In this document: positions 1-6,507 of the stretch, in pieces
How the letters are laid out: the number at the start of each line of letters is the position of its first letter
Position numbering within the stretch: the stretch's first letter is position 1
Source of the DNA: Saprospiraceae bacterium
GTDB taxonomy: Bacteria; Bacteroidota; Bacteroidia; Chitinophagales; Saprospiraceae
Length of the DNA stretch: 9,880 bases
Direction of reading: 5' to 3'
NCBI GenBank assembly: GCA_020630895.1
Contig: JAHDII010000107.1
Span: forward strand, 1 to 9,880
The notes under the pieces: generated by a model
The model's input: only the letters and a program-made list of their open reading frames with translations
Database searches by the model: none
What the model was told of the DNA's origin: nothing
Program-made: the position numbers and the translations under genes

Positions 1-30
1 ATAAATTCATAATAATAATTTTTTAAAAGA

Positions 31-1068
31 ATGGCACAAGAAATATTTGATAAAGTAAATCATCTTCTTGTTGAAATAAAAACAGCAAGTCCTAAATCTC
101 TAGAAGAGATTGAAGCATTTAGAATTAAATATTTAGGAAGTAAAAATATTCTAAAATCTCTTTTTGGCGAAATTAGAAATATAGCTAATGATAGAAAAAA
201 AGAATTTGGGCAACTTGTAAATAGCGTAAAACAAACCGCAGAAGCAAAATTTCAATCTTTACAAGAGCAATTAGAAGACACTCAAGAAAATACAGAACTT
301 CATTCTTTAGATCTTACAGCATCTGCTGAACCTTTAGAAATAGGAACAAGACATCCTGTTTCAATTATAATGAACAAAATTGTAGAAACGTGTAGTAGAA
401 TTGGTTTTACAGTTGCCGAAGGTAGAGAAATAGAAGATGATTGGCATAATTTTACAGCACTCAATACTCCAGAAGATCATCCTGCAAGAGATATGCAAGA
501 TACCTATTATTTATTGAACGATCCTGAACATTTACTTCGTACACATACTTCTTCTGTTCAAGTTCGTACAATGATGCAACAAAAACCACCTATTCGATCT
601 ATTTTTCCAGGAAGAGTATATAGGAACGAAACCATCTCAGCAAGAGCTCATTGCCAATTTCATCAAGTAGAAGGGCTCTATATTGATGAGAATGTTTCTT
701 TTGCTGATCTTAAACAAACAATAGAATATTTTGCGAAAGAAATTTTTGGACATCAAACCAAAATTAGACTTCGCCCATCTTTTTTCCCTTTTACAGAACC
801 TAGTGCTGAAATAGATATTTCTTGTTTTATTTGCGAAGGAGAAGGCTGTAATGTATGTAAATATACAACTTGGGTAGAAATTGGTGGTTGTGGTATGGTC
901 GATCCAGCAGTACTTGATAATTGTGGTATTGATTCCCAAAAATATACAGGTTTTGCTTTTGGAATGGGAGTAGAAAGAATTGCTATGCTTAAATATCGTA
1001 TTAATGATATTCGTTTATTATTTGAAAATGATATTAGATTCTTAAAACAATTTACAGCAGCATTTTAA
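31..1068 (+). CDS. pheS: Phenylalanine--tRNA ligase alpha subunit
   Basis: Catalytic alpha chain of the cytoplasmic (alpha-beta)2 phenylalanyl-tRNA synthetase, which charges tRNA-Phe with phenylalanine using ATP. At 345 residues it is a normal full-length PheS. Residues 1-95 form the charged N-terminal coiled-coil arm. The class II core follows: motif 1 region around GTRHP and WHNFTALNTPEDHPARDMQD, motif 2 with FPGRVYRNE (192-200) and HCQFHQVEG (207-215), and motif 3 with GFAFGMGVER (307-316). A four-cysteine cluster (C265, C268, C273, C276; CxxC-x4-CxxC) precedes WVEIGGCGMVDP. I recall similar clusters in other Bacteroidota PheS proteins, and a structural metal site is an inference. The beta-subunit gene pheT is not adjacent downstream, so the subunits are probably encoded apart. 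The start is the first ATG after an AT-rich leader, with no Shine-Dalgarno motif. Identification is very secure. Confidence 0.98.
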   Translation: MAQEIFDKVNHLLVEIKTASPKSLEEIEAFRIKYLGSKNILKSLFGEIRNIANDRKKEFGQLVNSVKQTAEAKFQSLQEQLEDTQENTELHSLDLTASAEPLEIGTRHPVSIIMNKIVETCSRIGFTVAEGREIEDDWHNFTALNTPEDHPARDMQDTYYLLNDPEHLLRTHTSSVQVRTMMQQKPPIRSIFPGRVYRNETISARAHCQFHQVEGLYIDENVSFADLKQTIEYFAKEIFGHQTKIRLRPSFFPFTEPSAEIDISCFICEGEGCNVCKYTTWVEIGGCGMVDPAVLDNCGIDSQKYTGFAFGMGVERIAMLKYRINDIRLLFENDIRFLKQFTAAF

Positions 1069-1454
1069 AGTTATTGAAGTGGTTCATTTTATATTAGGGA
1101 GATTGAGTATCCTATAAAAATAAAATAAGGATCGACCTTATTCAATTTAGTGAAAAAGGAGCAGAAAATTCGTTTAAAATGAAATATTATTTGAGCGTAT
1201 AAAAAGATAAAAAAGGAAGTGTCTTAAAATAATTTTTTAAGTAAAATATGAAAAGTAAAAGAAAAAAGCGAGTTTTATTTCATTCAGAATTTTCAAACTT
1301 TTTTCACTTTAAAAATTGAATACAGTTGTGATTTTTGGTTCTTTTCATCTAGGAAAAGGGCTAAGAAAAACGAAAAAAGTCATAAAATAAAATTCTTTGA
1401 GATAAATTTTTATTGCAACATATTCAACCATTTTGAAACAATTTCATATATAAT
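1069..1454. other. 386-bp intergenic region between pheS and the GH3 gene
   Basis: No convincing coding region is present on either strand; the longest sense ATG frame noticed (1248-1319) encodes only 23 residues with no recognisable features. A short inverted repeat, AATAAGG (1124-1130) and CCTTATT (1136-1142) with loop ATCGA, lies about 60 bp past the pheS stop and could help end that transcript. It has no good T-tract, so this is weak. An AT-only hairpin (CTTAAAA 1223-1229 with TTTTAAG 1235-1241) is also present. The right part, 1270-1395, has an extended potential RNA fold described separately. The promoter of the GH3 gene is presumably here, but I see no exact Bacteroidota -7 box (TAnnTTTG) on the plus strand. 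Confidence 0.6.
1270..1395 (+). ncRNA. Candidate structured RNA element or 5' leader of the GH3 gene
   Basis: On the plus strand three stems can form together. P1 pairs 1270-1280 with 1385-1395 (11 pairs, one G-U). P2 pairs 1282-1286 and 1289-1293 with 1312-1321 (10 pairs, GA bulge at 1287-1288). P3 pairs 1332-1346 with 1353-1367 around the loop ATCTAG (15 continuous pairs, four of them G-U), plus 1326-1329 with 1370-1373 beyond a 2x2 internal loop. The wobble pairs work only in the plus-strand transcript, giving the fold a direction that matches the GH3 gene, whose ATG lies 59 bp further on. No known riboswitch or RNA family is recognised. AT-rich DNA gives chance pairing easily, so this is a hypothesis based on base pairing alone. 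Confidence 0.3.
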
Positions 1455-2966
1455 ATGTCTTTTGTCAATTCCATATTAAGCTATTATTTGCGTTCAAGAA
1501 TGAAACGGATAGAGCATTATATGCAACATCCAGAGGAAGTTCAGCGAAAGTGGTTGCACCAATTAATTCAAAAAGGAAAATATACTGAATGGGGACAAAA
1601 ACATCATTATTCTTCTATAAAAACATATTCTGATTTTATTCAAAAAGTTCCAATTCAAAATTATGAAACTTTGCAACCATACATTCATAAAATGATGAAT
1701 GGTGAAAAAGATATTTTGTGGAATGGAAAAATAGAATGGTTTTCAAAATCATCAGGAACTACATCAGAAAAAAGTAAATTTATACCTGTATCATGGCAAC
1801 ATCATAAACAGTGTTTAATGAAAGGTTGTACAGATACCTTATCTATTTATTATGCCAATCATTCTAAAGCCAATATTTTTCAAGGAAAAGGAATTGTAAT
1901 GGGAGGAGCATGGCAACATTTTCCTCCTTACCCCCAAACTAAAACAGGAGATGTTTCAGCACTCATGTTGAATCATATGCCTTCTATAGCCAAATATTTT
2001 TATTCTCCTGATATGAAAACCGCTTTAATGTCGGAGTGGGAATCTAAAATAGAACGAATGGCTCAAATTACTTCTAAAGAAAATATTACAAATCTAGGAG
2101 GTGTTCCTACTTGGACGATTGTTTTGTTTAGAAAAATTCTTGAAATTACAGGCAAAAAAAATATTTTAGAAGTTTGGCCTCAATTAGAATTATATATTCA
2201 TGGAGGAGTCAGTTTTACTCCATATAAAGAACAGTTTCAACAATTTTTACCCTCCGAAAAAGTTCAGTTTTTAGAAATATATAATGCTTCAGAAGGATAT
2301 TTTTCAGTACAATTAGAAAAAGATAAGGAAGACATGTTATTGCTTTTAGATAATGGTGTTTTTTATGAATTTATTCCTTCATCAGAATGGGAGAAAGAAA
2401 ATCCAAAAGCTATTCCTTTAGAAGATGTTGAAGTGGGCAAAAATTATGCAATAGTTATTTCAACCAATTCAGGCTTATGGAGATATTCGCCTGGTGATAC
2501 TGTAAAATTTACATCAAAATATCCTTTTACACTTAAAATTACAGGAAGAACAAAACATTTTATTAATGCTTTTGGAGAAGAAGTTATTGTTGAAAATACA
2601 GATAAAGCTTTAGCTTTAACTTGTGCTACAACTGGAGCAATTGTTAGAGAATATACAGTCGCTCCAATTTATATCAAGGGAGAAAATAAAGGAGGTCATG
2701 AATGGCTCATTGAATTTGAAAAACATCCTACAAATCTTGAATCTTTTAATGAATTACTAGATCAAAATTTACAACAATTAAATTCTGATTATGAAGCTAA
2801 ACGCTATAAAAATTTAGCATTATCTCGCTTAAAAATTCAAGTCCTTCCTGAAGGAACATTTCATAAATGGCTTAAAGAAAAAGGAAAATATGGAGGTCAA
2901 AATAAAATTCCTAGATTAGTAAATCACAGAAATTTTTTAGAAGATATTTTAACTTTAACCAAATAA
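1455..2966 (+). CDS. GH3-family acyl-adenylate-forming protein
   Basis: A 503-residue member of the GH3 family, which belongs to the ANL adenylating superfamily. Plant GH3 enzymes activate carboxylates such as indole-acetate or jasmonate with ATP and join them to amino acids; the substrate of bacterial homologues is not known to me. Nucleotide-binding signatures are intact: the phosphate loop SSGTT (99-103) followed by KSKFIP, the adenine/acyl-contact motif EIYNASEG (274-281), YSPGDTVKF (344-352) and the hinge motif GRTKHFINAFGEE (364-376). The C-terminal subdomain carries HKWLKEKGKYGGQNKIPRL, typical of the family's C-terminal lysine-containing tail. No signal peptide or membrane segment is seen, so it should be cytoplasmic. 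The gene stands alone on the plus strand and converges on the M23-like gene. Family assignment is strong, but the reaction in this organism is unknown. Confidence 0.93.
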   Translation: MSFVNSILSYYLRSRMKRIEHYMQHPEEVQRKWLHQLIQKGKYTEWGQKHHYSSIKTYSDFIQKVPIQNYETLQPYIHKMMNGEKDILWNGKIEWFSKSSGTTSEKSKFIPVSWQHHKQCLMKGCTDTLSIYYANHSKANIFQGKGIVMGGAWQHFPPYPQTKTGDVSALMLNHMPSIAKYFYSPDMKTALMSEWESKIERMAQITSKENITNLGGVPTWTIVLFRKILEITGKKNILEVWPQLELYIHGGVSFTPYKEQFQQFLPSEKVQFLEIYNASEGYFSVQLEKDKEDMLLLLDNGVFYEFIPSSEWEKENPKAIPLEDVEVGKNYAIVISTNSGLWRYSPGDTVKFTSKYPFTLKITGRTKHFINAFGEEVIVENTDKALALTCATTGAIVREYTVAPIYIKGENKGGHEWLIEFEKHPTNLESFNELLDQNLQQLNSDYEAKRYKNLALSRLKIQVLPEGTFHKWLKEKGKYGGQNKIPRLVNHRNFLEDILTLTK

Positions 2967-2968
2967 AT

Positions 2969-3610
2969 TTATGCTTCTTGTATTCCTATTAATGATATAG
3001 GATTGGGACAATTTTTTTGATAAAAATCAATATCCTTTTCTTCACAAACACCAATATAATCTCCTTCCATATTTTGTAAATCATATATTTTTTGAAAATG
3101 AAGATGAGGAGGCCATCCTCCATTTTCTTGCCAATTGCCTATAGAAGCAAAACAAGTACCTGCTTTTACTTTTTTACCTTGTTCTAGATTTTGTAAAGAA
3201 TTGAGCGACAAATGTCCATATAAAGTATAAAATGTTTCTCCATTTTCTTGATGTTTCGCAATAATTGTTGCACCATAATCATAAGCTAAATCATTATACT
3301 TAAAACTATGTATAGTAGCATCTAAAGGCATATAAATAGGAGTATCAACAGCGCCCCAAATATCTATTGCTAAATGAATATTTCTATGACTAGAAAAATG
3401 TTCTCCTTTTTGATAAATATTTCTTTTCTCTAAATAACCACCAATTCCAAAAGAAACTCGATTTTTTTCTATTTCTGAAAAAATATAATCATTTAAATAA
3501 TTTAGATTACCTGTCTGTTCGTAGTCTAATGTAGAATTATCTATACCTAGATGAATAGAACAATAATCTTTTTTTTCTTCAAGTATTTTTCCAAATAAAG
3601 GGAATAACAT
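2969..3610 (-). CDS. M23-family metallopeptidase domain protein without signal peptide
   Basis: A 213-residue protein with a complete LytM/M23 zinc-peptidase core. The motifs are HLAID (H79, D83), YGHLS (H133) and GGWPPHLHFQ (H169, H171), matching the HxxxD and HxH metal and catalytic pattern. Classic M23 enzymes cut peptidoglycan cross-links or glycine-containing peptides outside the inner membrane. Here the N-terminus (MLFPLFGKILEEKKDY) is short and charged, with no signal peptide or lipobox, which suggests a cytoplasmic protein. The signature around ID-W, YGHLSL and GGWPPHLHFQ resembles the M23 module I recall inside large proteins that also carry aminoglycoside-phosphotransferase-like and class III aminotransferase domains; this copy is free-standing. 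It lies 40 bp downstream of an arsR-type gene on the same strand and may be cotranscribed with it. Fold assignment is strong; substrate and location are uncertain. Confidence 0.85.
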   Translation of the reverse strand: MLFPLFGKILEEKKDYCSIHLGIDNSTLDYEQTGNLNYLNDYIFSEIEKNRVSFGIGGYLEKRNIYQKGEHFSSHRNIHLAIDIWGAVDTPIYMPLDATIHSFKYNDLAYDYGATIIAKHQENGETFYTLYGHLSLNSLQNLEQGKKVKAGTCFASIGNWQENGGWPPHLHFQKIYDLQNMEGDYIGVCEEKDIDFYQKNCPNPISLIGIQEA

Positions 3611-3650
3611 TTTATTTTTTCATACATATTTCTGAAAAAATGAATAAGAC

Positions 3651-3980
3651 TTAGGCATTCTCTTTTTCTTGAGTTTCTTCCTCTAAAAATTTACGAACAT
3701 AAAACCGAATACTTTTTACTTTGTCATATTCGATTTGATAGTAAATAAATTTCCCTTCTCTTTTAGTAGAAACGATTCCTGCATTACGCAAAATCCTAAG
3801 ATGTTGGGAGGTAATAGATTGTTCTAATTTAAGAGTATTATATATTTTATTGACATTGATATTCTCATTCTCATCAATAAATTTTAATATTTTCATCCTT
3901 AGAGGATGGCACAATGCTCTAAGCCTTTCTGAAGAGAGTTTGAGTTGATCATTGTTAATGTTATGTTTTGAATTTCCCAT
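3651..3980 (-). CDS. ArsR-family winged-helix transcriptional regulator (copy 1)
   Basis: A 109-residue DNA-binding protein of the ArsR/SmtB winged-helix class, members of which usually act as dimeric repressors. Residues 16-34 match the ArsR opening (RLRALCHPLRMKIL). The recognition helix is QSITSQHLRILRNAG (54-68), and the beta-wing is GIVSTKREGKFIYYQI (68-83). The usual metal-sensing ELCVCDL box is missing, and C24 is the only cysteine, so classic arsenic/cadmium sensing by a cysteine cluster is unlikely. About half of the aligned core residues are identical to the protein encoded at 4129-4470, which makes the two tandem paralogues. The gene is followed after 40 bp by the M23-like gene, its only close downstream neighbour and a possible target. 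Repeats in the upstream region (3991-4019) are candidate operator sites. Ligand and targets are unknown. Confidence 0.88.
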   Translation of the reverse strand: MGNSKHNINNDQLKLSSERLRALCHPLRMKILKFIDENENINVNKIYNTLKLEQSITSQHLRILRNAGIVSTKREGKFIYYQIEYDKVKSIRFYVRKFLEEETQEKENA

Positions 3981-3990
3981 AAAAAAAATT

Positions 3991-4019
3991 GTTTAGTCAC
4001 AGTTTATCACAGCATGATA
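3991..4019 (-). promoter_or_regulatory. Candidate operator repeats upstream of arsR-like copy 1
   Basis: Read on the plus strand, GTTTAGTCACA (3991-4001) is followed at once by GTTTATCACA (4002-4011), a near-direct repeat with one helical turn spacing. An overlapping inverted repeat, TATCA (4005-4009) and TGATA (4015-4019), has a 5-bp spacer. The cluster begins 10 bp upstream of the regulator's start codon, where an autorepressor would be expected to bind. No exact Bacteroidota -7 promoter box was found. The repeats are seen directly; operator function is inferred. Confidence 0.35.
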
Positions 4020-4061
4020 CACAATTTTAAGATATTTATGTAAATTCTTCAAATTCAAAGT

Positions 4062-4101
4062 AAAAAAAATGCCGAATCCTTACGCGGATCGGCATTTTTT
4101 T
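4062..4101 (-). terminator. Intrinsic terminator after arsR-like copy 2
   Basis: ATGCCG (4069-4074) and ATCC (4076-4079) pair with GGAT (4086-4089) and CGGCAT (4090-4095), leaving A4075 bulged and a six-base loop TTACGC. This GC-rich stem stands out in AT-rich DNA and is flanked by an A-run (4062-4068) and a T-run (4095-4101), so it could work in both directions. It lies 27 bp after the stop of the minus-strand gene at 4129-4470 and should separate that transcript from the next arsR-like gene. Confidence 0.85.
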
Positions 4102-4128
4102 ACATTTTCTTAAAGGTTTATAGCTTAA

Positions 4129-4470
4129 TTACTGTGCTAACTCTTCAATTAATCTAGAAATTTGAGCAAGGCGAGCTTTATTCAAACCATAGTGAATAAA
4201 CTTCCCGCTGCGATCTGTATCTACAACTCCAGCTTTACGTAAAATAGCAAGATGTTGAGATGCTACAGATTGTTCTAATCTTAATTTGATATAAATTTCT
4301 GTAACCGTCATCTTTTGATGCTCTTCTAATAAATCTATAATAGATTGCCTTAATTTGTGATTAACAGCTCTTAATACAAGAACAGCTCTTCGTAATTCAG
4401 AATAATCTAATTCAATAGATCGATTACCTTGATCGAGAATTACGGTTTCATTCTTTTGTTTTCTCATCAT
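4129..4470 (-). CDS. ArsR-family winged-helix transcriptional regulator (copy 2)
   Basis: A 113-residue ArsR/SmtB-type winged-helix regulator, presumably a dimeric DNA-binding repressor. The first helix region is LRAVNHKLRQSIIDLLEE (33-50), the recognition helix region RLEQSVASQHLAILRKAG (64-81), and the beta-wing VVDTDRSGKFIHYGL (82-96). It contains no cysteine at all, so thiolate metal sensing is excluded; signalling by another ligand, oxidation-independent binding, or use as a constitutive repressor remain possible. It shares the LEQS-x2-SQHL-x-ILR-x-AG core with the copy at 3651-3980. It starts with two consecutive ATG codons; the first is used here and the second would remove one residue. 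A strong terminator follows, so it appears monocistronic. CTAAAC-type repeats lie immediately upstream and could be its own operator. I cannot name its target genes. Confidence 0.9.
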   Translation of the reverse strand: MMRKQKNETVILDQGNRSIELDYSELRRAVLVLRAVNHKLRQSIIDLLEEHQKMTVTEIYIKLRLEQSVASQHLAILRKAGVVDTDRSGKFIHYGLNKARLAQISRLIEELAQ

Positions 4471-4480
4471 TAGTATAACA

Positions 4481-4510
4481 TTTAGCGTTTAGTTAAAAAA
4501 TCGTTTAGCG
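4481..4510 (-). promoter_or_regulatory. Candidate operator repeats upstream of arsR-like copy 2
   Basis: On the plus strand TTTAGCG (4481-4487), TTTAG (4488-4492) and CGTTTAGCG (4502-4510) give three copies of a TTTAG-centred motif, 10 to 40 bp upstream of the regulator's start. The same GTTTAG core occurs at 3991 before the paralogue. Repeated short motifs over a regulator's own promoter are typical of autoregulation. The repeats are visible; binding is inferred. Confidence 0.35.
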
Positions 4511-4657
4511 TATATTGCTATATTTTAACAAGATTTATGCCAATAAATATGTTTATGTTTCAATATATGAAAAAAAACTAATTAAAATACAATGATTTCT
4601 AAGTCTTTTTAAATCTATTCTTTATTAAATACAATTATATGATAATTTTTAAAAAAA

Positions 4658-5341
4658 TTATAATCTTTTTTTAGACTTTGTAATATTTGGTGATTTTAAG
4701 TAGAAAGGCGTTGAATAGGCTATATCAGAAAAATTTTGTTCTTCATAAGCTTTTATAGCTAGAGGGACAAGATGTTTTGAAGAACAAAGAATATCATCAC
4801 AAATAATAGCTTTGGGATGATCAATCATTTGAGGTACTTTACTTGAACCATTACCACAAAAAACTATATTATGAGTATCAAAAAACTTACCAAAAGAGTC
4901 TTGTTGTAAAATATAAGCTTGTTTTTGTAATATTTCTTTTACATCAATATCATAAATAGCAGTATAAACTTCCATTCGTCTAGCATCTATCATGGGACAA
5001 TATAAAGCATCTATAGACTTAAGTTTTATAGCTGCTCTAGCAATAGATGCTAAAGTATCCACTTCTATTAAAGGAATATTAAGACTATAACAAATACCTT
5101 TAGCAGTAGAATATCCTATTCTTAAACCAGTATAAGAGCCTGGTCCTGTACTTACTGCAACTGCATCTAAATCGGTAAGTTGATAAGAACTTTCTAAAAA
5201 TACTTTTTCTATAAAAATAGAAATATTAGAAGCATGAGAATTATTTTCAAAAGATTCGATACAACTTAATACTTGATTTCCTTTACTTAATGTAATGGAG
5301 CAAATTTGAGTAGAAGTTTCTATATTTAAAATTAAAGGCAT
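4658..5341 (-). CDS. tsaB: tRNA threonylcarbamoyladenosine biosynthesis protein TsaB
   Basis: TsaB (YeaZ) is the non-catalytic partner of TsaD in the complex that transfers the threonylcarbamoyl group to A37 of ANN-decoding tRNAs (t6A), in the cytoplasm. The 227 residues are a normal length. The ASKHA-fold signatures are clear: ILNIETST (4-11) at the N-terminus, the conserved SHA (35-37), the hallmark GPGSYTGLRIG (66-76), and MIDARRMEVY (117-126). The C-terminal half is shorter and more variable, as usual for TsaB compared with TsaD. The start ATG is the only sensible one, as the family consensus begins a few residues later. The gene lies between a terminator-like palindrome upstream and the arsR-like genes downstream, so it is probably transcribed alone. 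Identification is secure. Confidence 0.96.
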   Translation of the reverse strand: MPLILNIETSTQICSITLSKGNQVLSCIESFENNSHASNISIFIEKVFLESSYQLTDLDAVAVSTGPGSYTGLRIGYSTAKGICYSLNIPLIEVDTLASIARAAIKLKSIDALYCPMIDARRMEVYTAIYDIDVKEILQKQAYILQQDSFGKFFDTHNIVFCGNGSSKVPQMIDHPKAIICDDILCSSKHLVPLAIKAYEEQNFSDIAYSTPFYLKSPNITKSKKRL

Positions 5342-5369
5342 ATTTATTTTTCTATAAAAAATGCAATTT

Positions 5370-5415
5370 AAATAAATTTCCCTTTTTGAAATATTTCAAA
5401 AAGGGAAATTTATTT
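5370..5415 (-). terminator. Perfect 46-bp palindrome, probable intrinsic terminator
   Basis: The two 23-bp arms (5370-5392 and 5393-5415) are exact reverse complements with no spacer, centred on GAAATATTTC. The stem includes CCC/GGG flanked by T and A runs. It sits 19 bp past the stop of the outer-membrane gene ending at 5435 and before the start of tsaB at 5341, both on the minus strand. The best reading is transcription termination of the barrel-protein unit. Perfect symmetry would also allow a cruciform or a dimeric protein site. Confidence 0.75.
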
Positions 5416-5434
5416 GTATGAATGTTGGTTTCAA

Positions 5435-6487
5435 TTAAAAATTAAAACGAATACCAATATTTAATCCAATAGAAGAATAACTTTGTCTAAGAGCTAAATC
5501 ATCTAAAGCGGCATTTTCATCAAAATTAGAATTGTATTGAGGATTATTAGTAGAACTATTCAATTCATCTACATAATTGATTTCTTTTTCAGATAAAGGC
5601 ATTTCACTAATATCAGAGTATAAACCGAAATCTGCTAAATCAATATTAATGCCCAATAAACCCACAGTAGATAATAAATCTTCTAAAGAAATAGGACTAT
5701 TTGCTAAATAATAATTTCCTGTATATTCTGTTATAGTTGTTTTTTTAGATTTGATAGTAAGGCTTACCATATCTAATTCACCAAAAACAGAAATTAAATC
5801 ATTTATTTTTACATCTAATCCTAAAGAAGCATTCCATCCTAATGAAAATTGTCCTTCCGTTTCCGCTTGTGCTGTAACATCTCCTGCTAAAGAAACACCC
5901 GACAAATCAGGTACTCCAGGAATAGGAAAAGGAAGAGAAATTTCAGTAGAAGTAATATCTGCTTTTACATCAGTATATGTTTTTCCTGCAATAGGAATCA
6001 TTAAACCAAAACGAGCATAAGGAACAACTTTTCCTGAACCTCCTCTTACTACTAAAGAAGGAATCAATCTAATTTGTTTACCTGTAAATGTTCTTTCTTG
6101 AAAAATAAAAGCATTTAATAAGGTAAAATCAGTACCCCCAAATTGAAATCCAGCAGGTAATTCTTCATAATAAACATCTTGTACTTTAGCTTTTCCAAGT
6201 GTATAAGAAATACCTAAATCTAAACCAAAATAATCATTAAACATATAACCTATTCCGATACCTGTATAAAGTCCTGGTTCATTGGTTCCATAAACACCAA
6301 TAGCTGAAGATTCATCTCTTATAGCTCCTTGAACTTCTCCTGTTGTTGCAAAACCATAACCTAAGTTTGCTCTAACATATACACCCGACTTTTTTCTAGC
6401 TTCATCAGAAGTATCATCTTGTGCAAATGAAATATTTAAGGCTAAAAATGTAAATAATAATGTAGTAAATACATGTAATTTTTTCAT
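5435..6487 (-). CDS. Outer-membrane beta-barrel protein, function unknown
   Basis: A 350-residue exported protein. Residues 1-22 are a signal peptide (KK at 3, hydrophobic LLFTFLALNI, SFA before QDD). The mature part alternates polar and hydrophobic residues in strands such as GVYVRANLGYGFA, YFGLDLGISYTLG and FSLGWNASLGLDVKI, and ends in SIGLNIGIRFNF with the terminal aromatic residue recognised by the barrel assembly machinery. Acidic, Asn- and Ser-rich segments near residues 300-330 look like extracellular loops. I recognise no specific porin or receptor family. It follows the gene at 6508-7386 by only 20 bp, so the two are probably one transcript and may encode related or cooperating surface barrels. 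The palindrome at 5370-5415 ends the unit. Barrel class is well supported; substrate is unknown. Confidence 0.85.
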   Translation of the reverse strand: MKKLHVFTTLLFTFLALNISFAQDDTSDEARKKSGVYVRANLGYGFATTGEVQGAIRDESSAIGVYGTNEPGLYTGIGIGYMFNDYFGLDLGISYTLGKAKVQDVYYEELPAGFQFGGTDFTLLNAFIFQERTFTGKQIRLIPSLVVRGGSGKVVPYARFGLMIPIAGKTYTDVKADITSTEISLPFPIPGVPDLSGVSLAGDVTAQAETEGQFSLGWNASLGLDVKINDLISVFGELDMVSLTIKSKKTTITEYTGNYYLANSPISLEDLLSTVGLLGINIDLADFGLYSDISEMPLSEKEINYVDELNSSTNNPQYNSNFDENAALDDLALRQSYSSIGLNIGIRFNF

Positions 6488-6507
6488 GGTAAATTTATAT
6501 TTATAAA

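Noticed and set aside
637..939. Minus-strand open frame of 100 codons inside pheS
   Set aside because: It is antisense to conserved PheS motifs 2 and 3, and its translation is Phe/Ile/Ser-rich with no family resemblance.
1248..1319. Possible 23-residue peptide in the pheS-GH3 gap
   Set aside because: It is too short and Lys/Phe-rich in a manner expected from the base composition, with no ribosome-binding or conservation evidence.
4642..4661. A/T-only palindrome (ATAATTTTT paired with AAAAATTAT) at the tsaB stop
   Set aside because: It has no G-C pairs, so a stable terminator is doubtful; such sequences arise often in this AT-rich DNA.
5751..6020. Plus-strand open frame of 89 codons inside the outer-membrane gene
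   Set aside because: It lies antisense to a well-supported barrel protein and shows no recognisable protein features.
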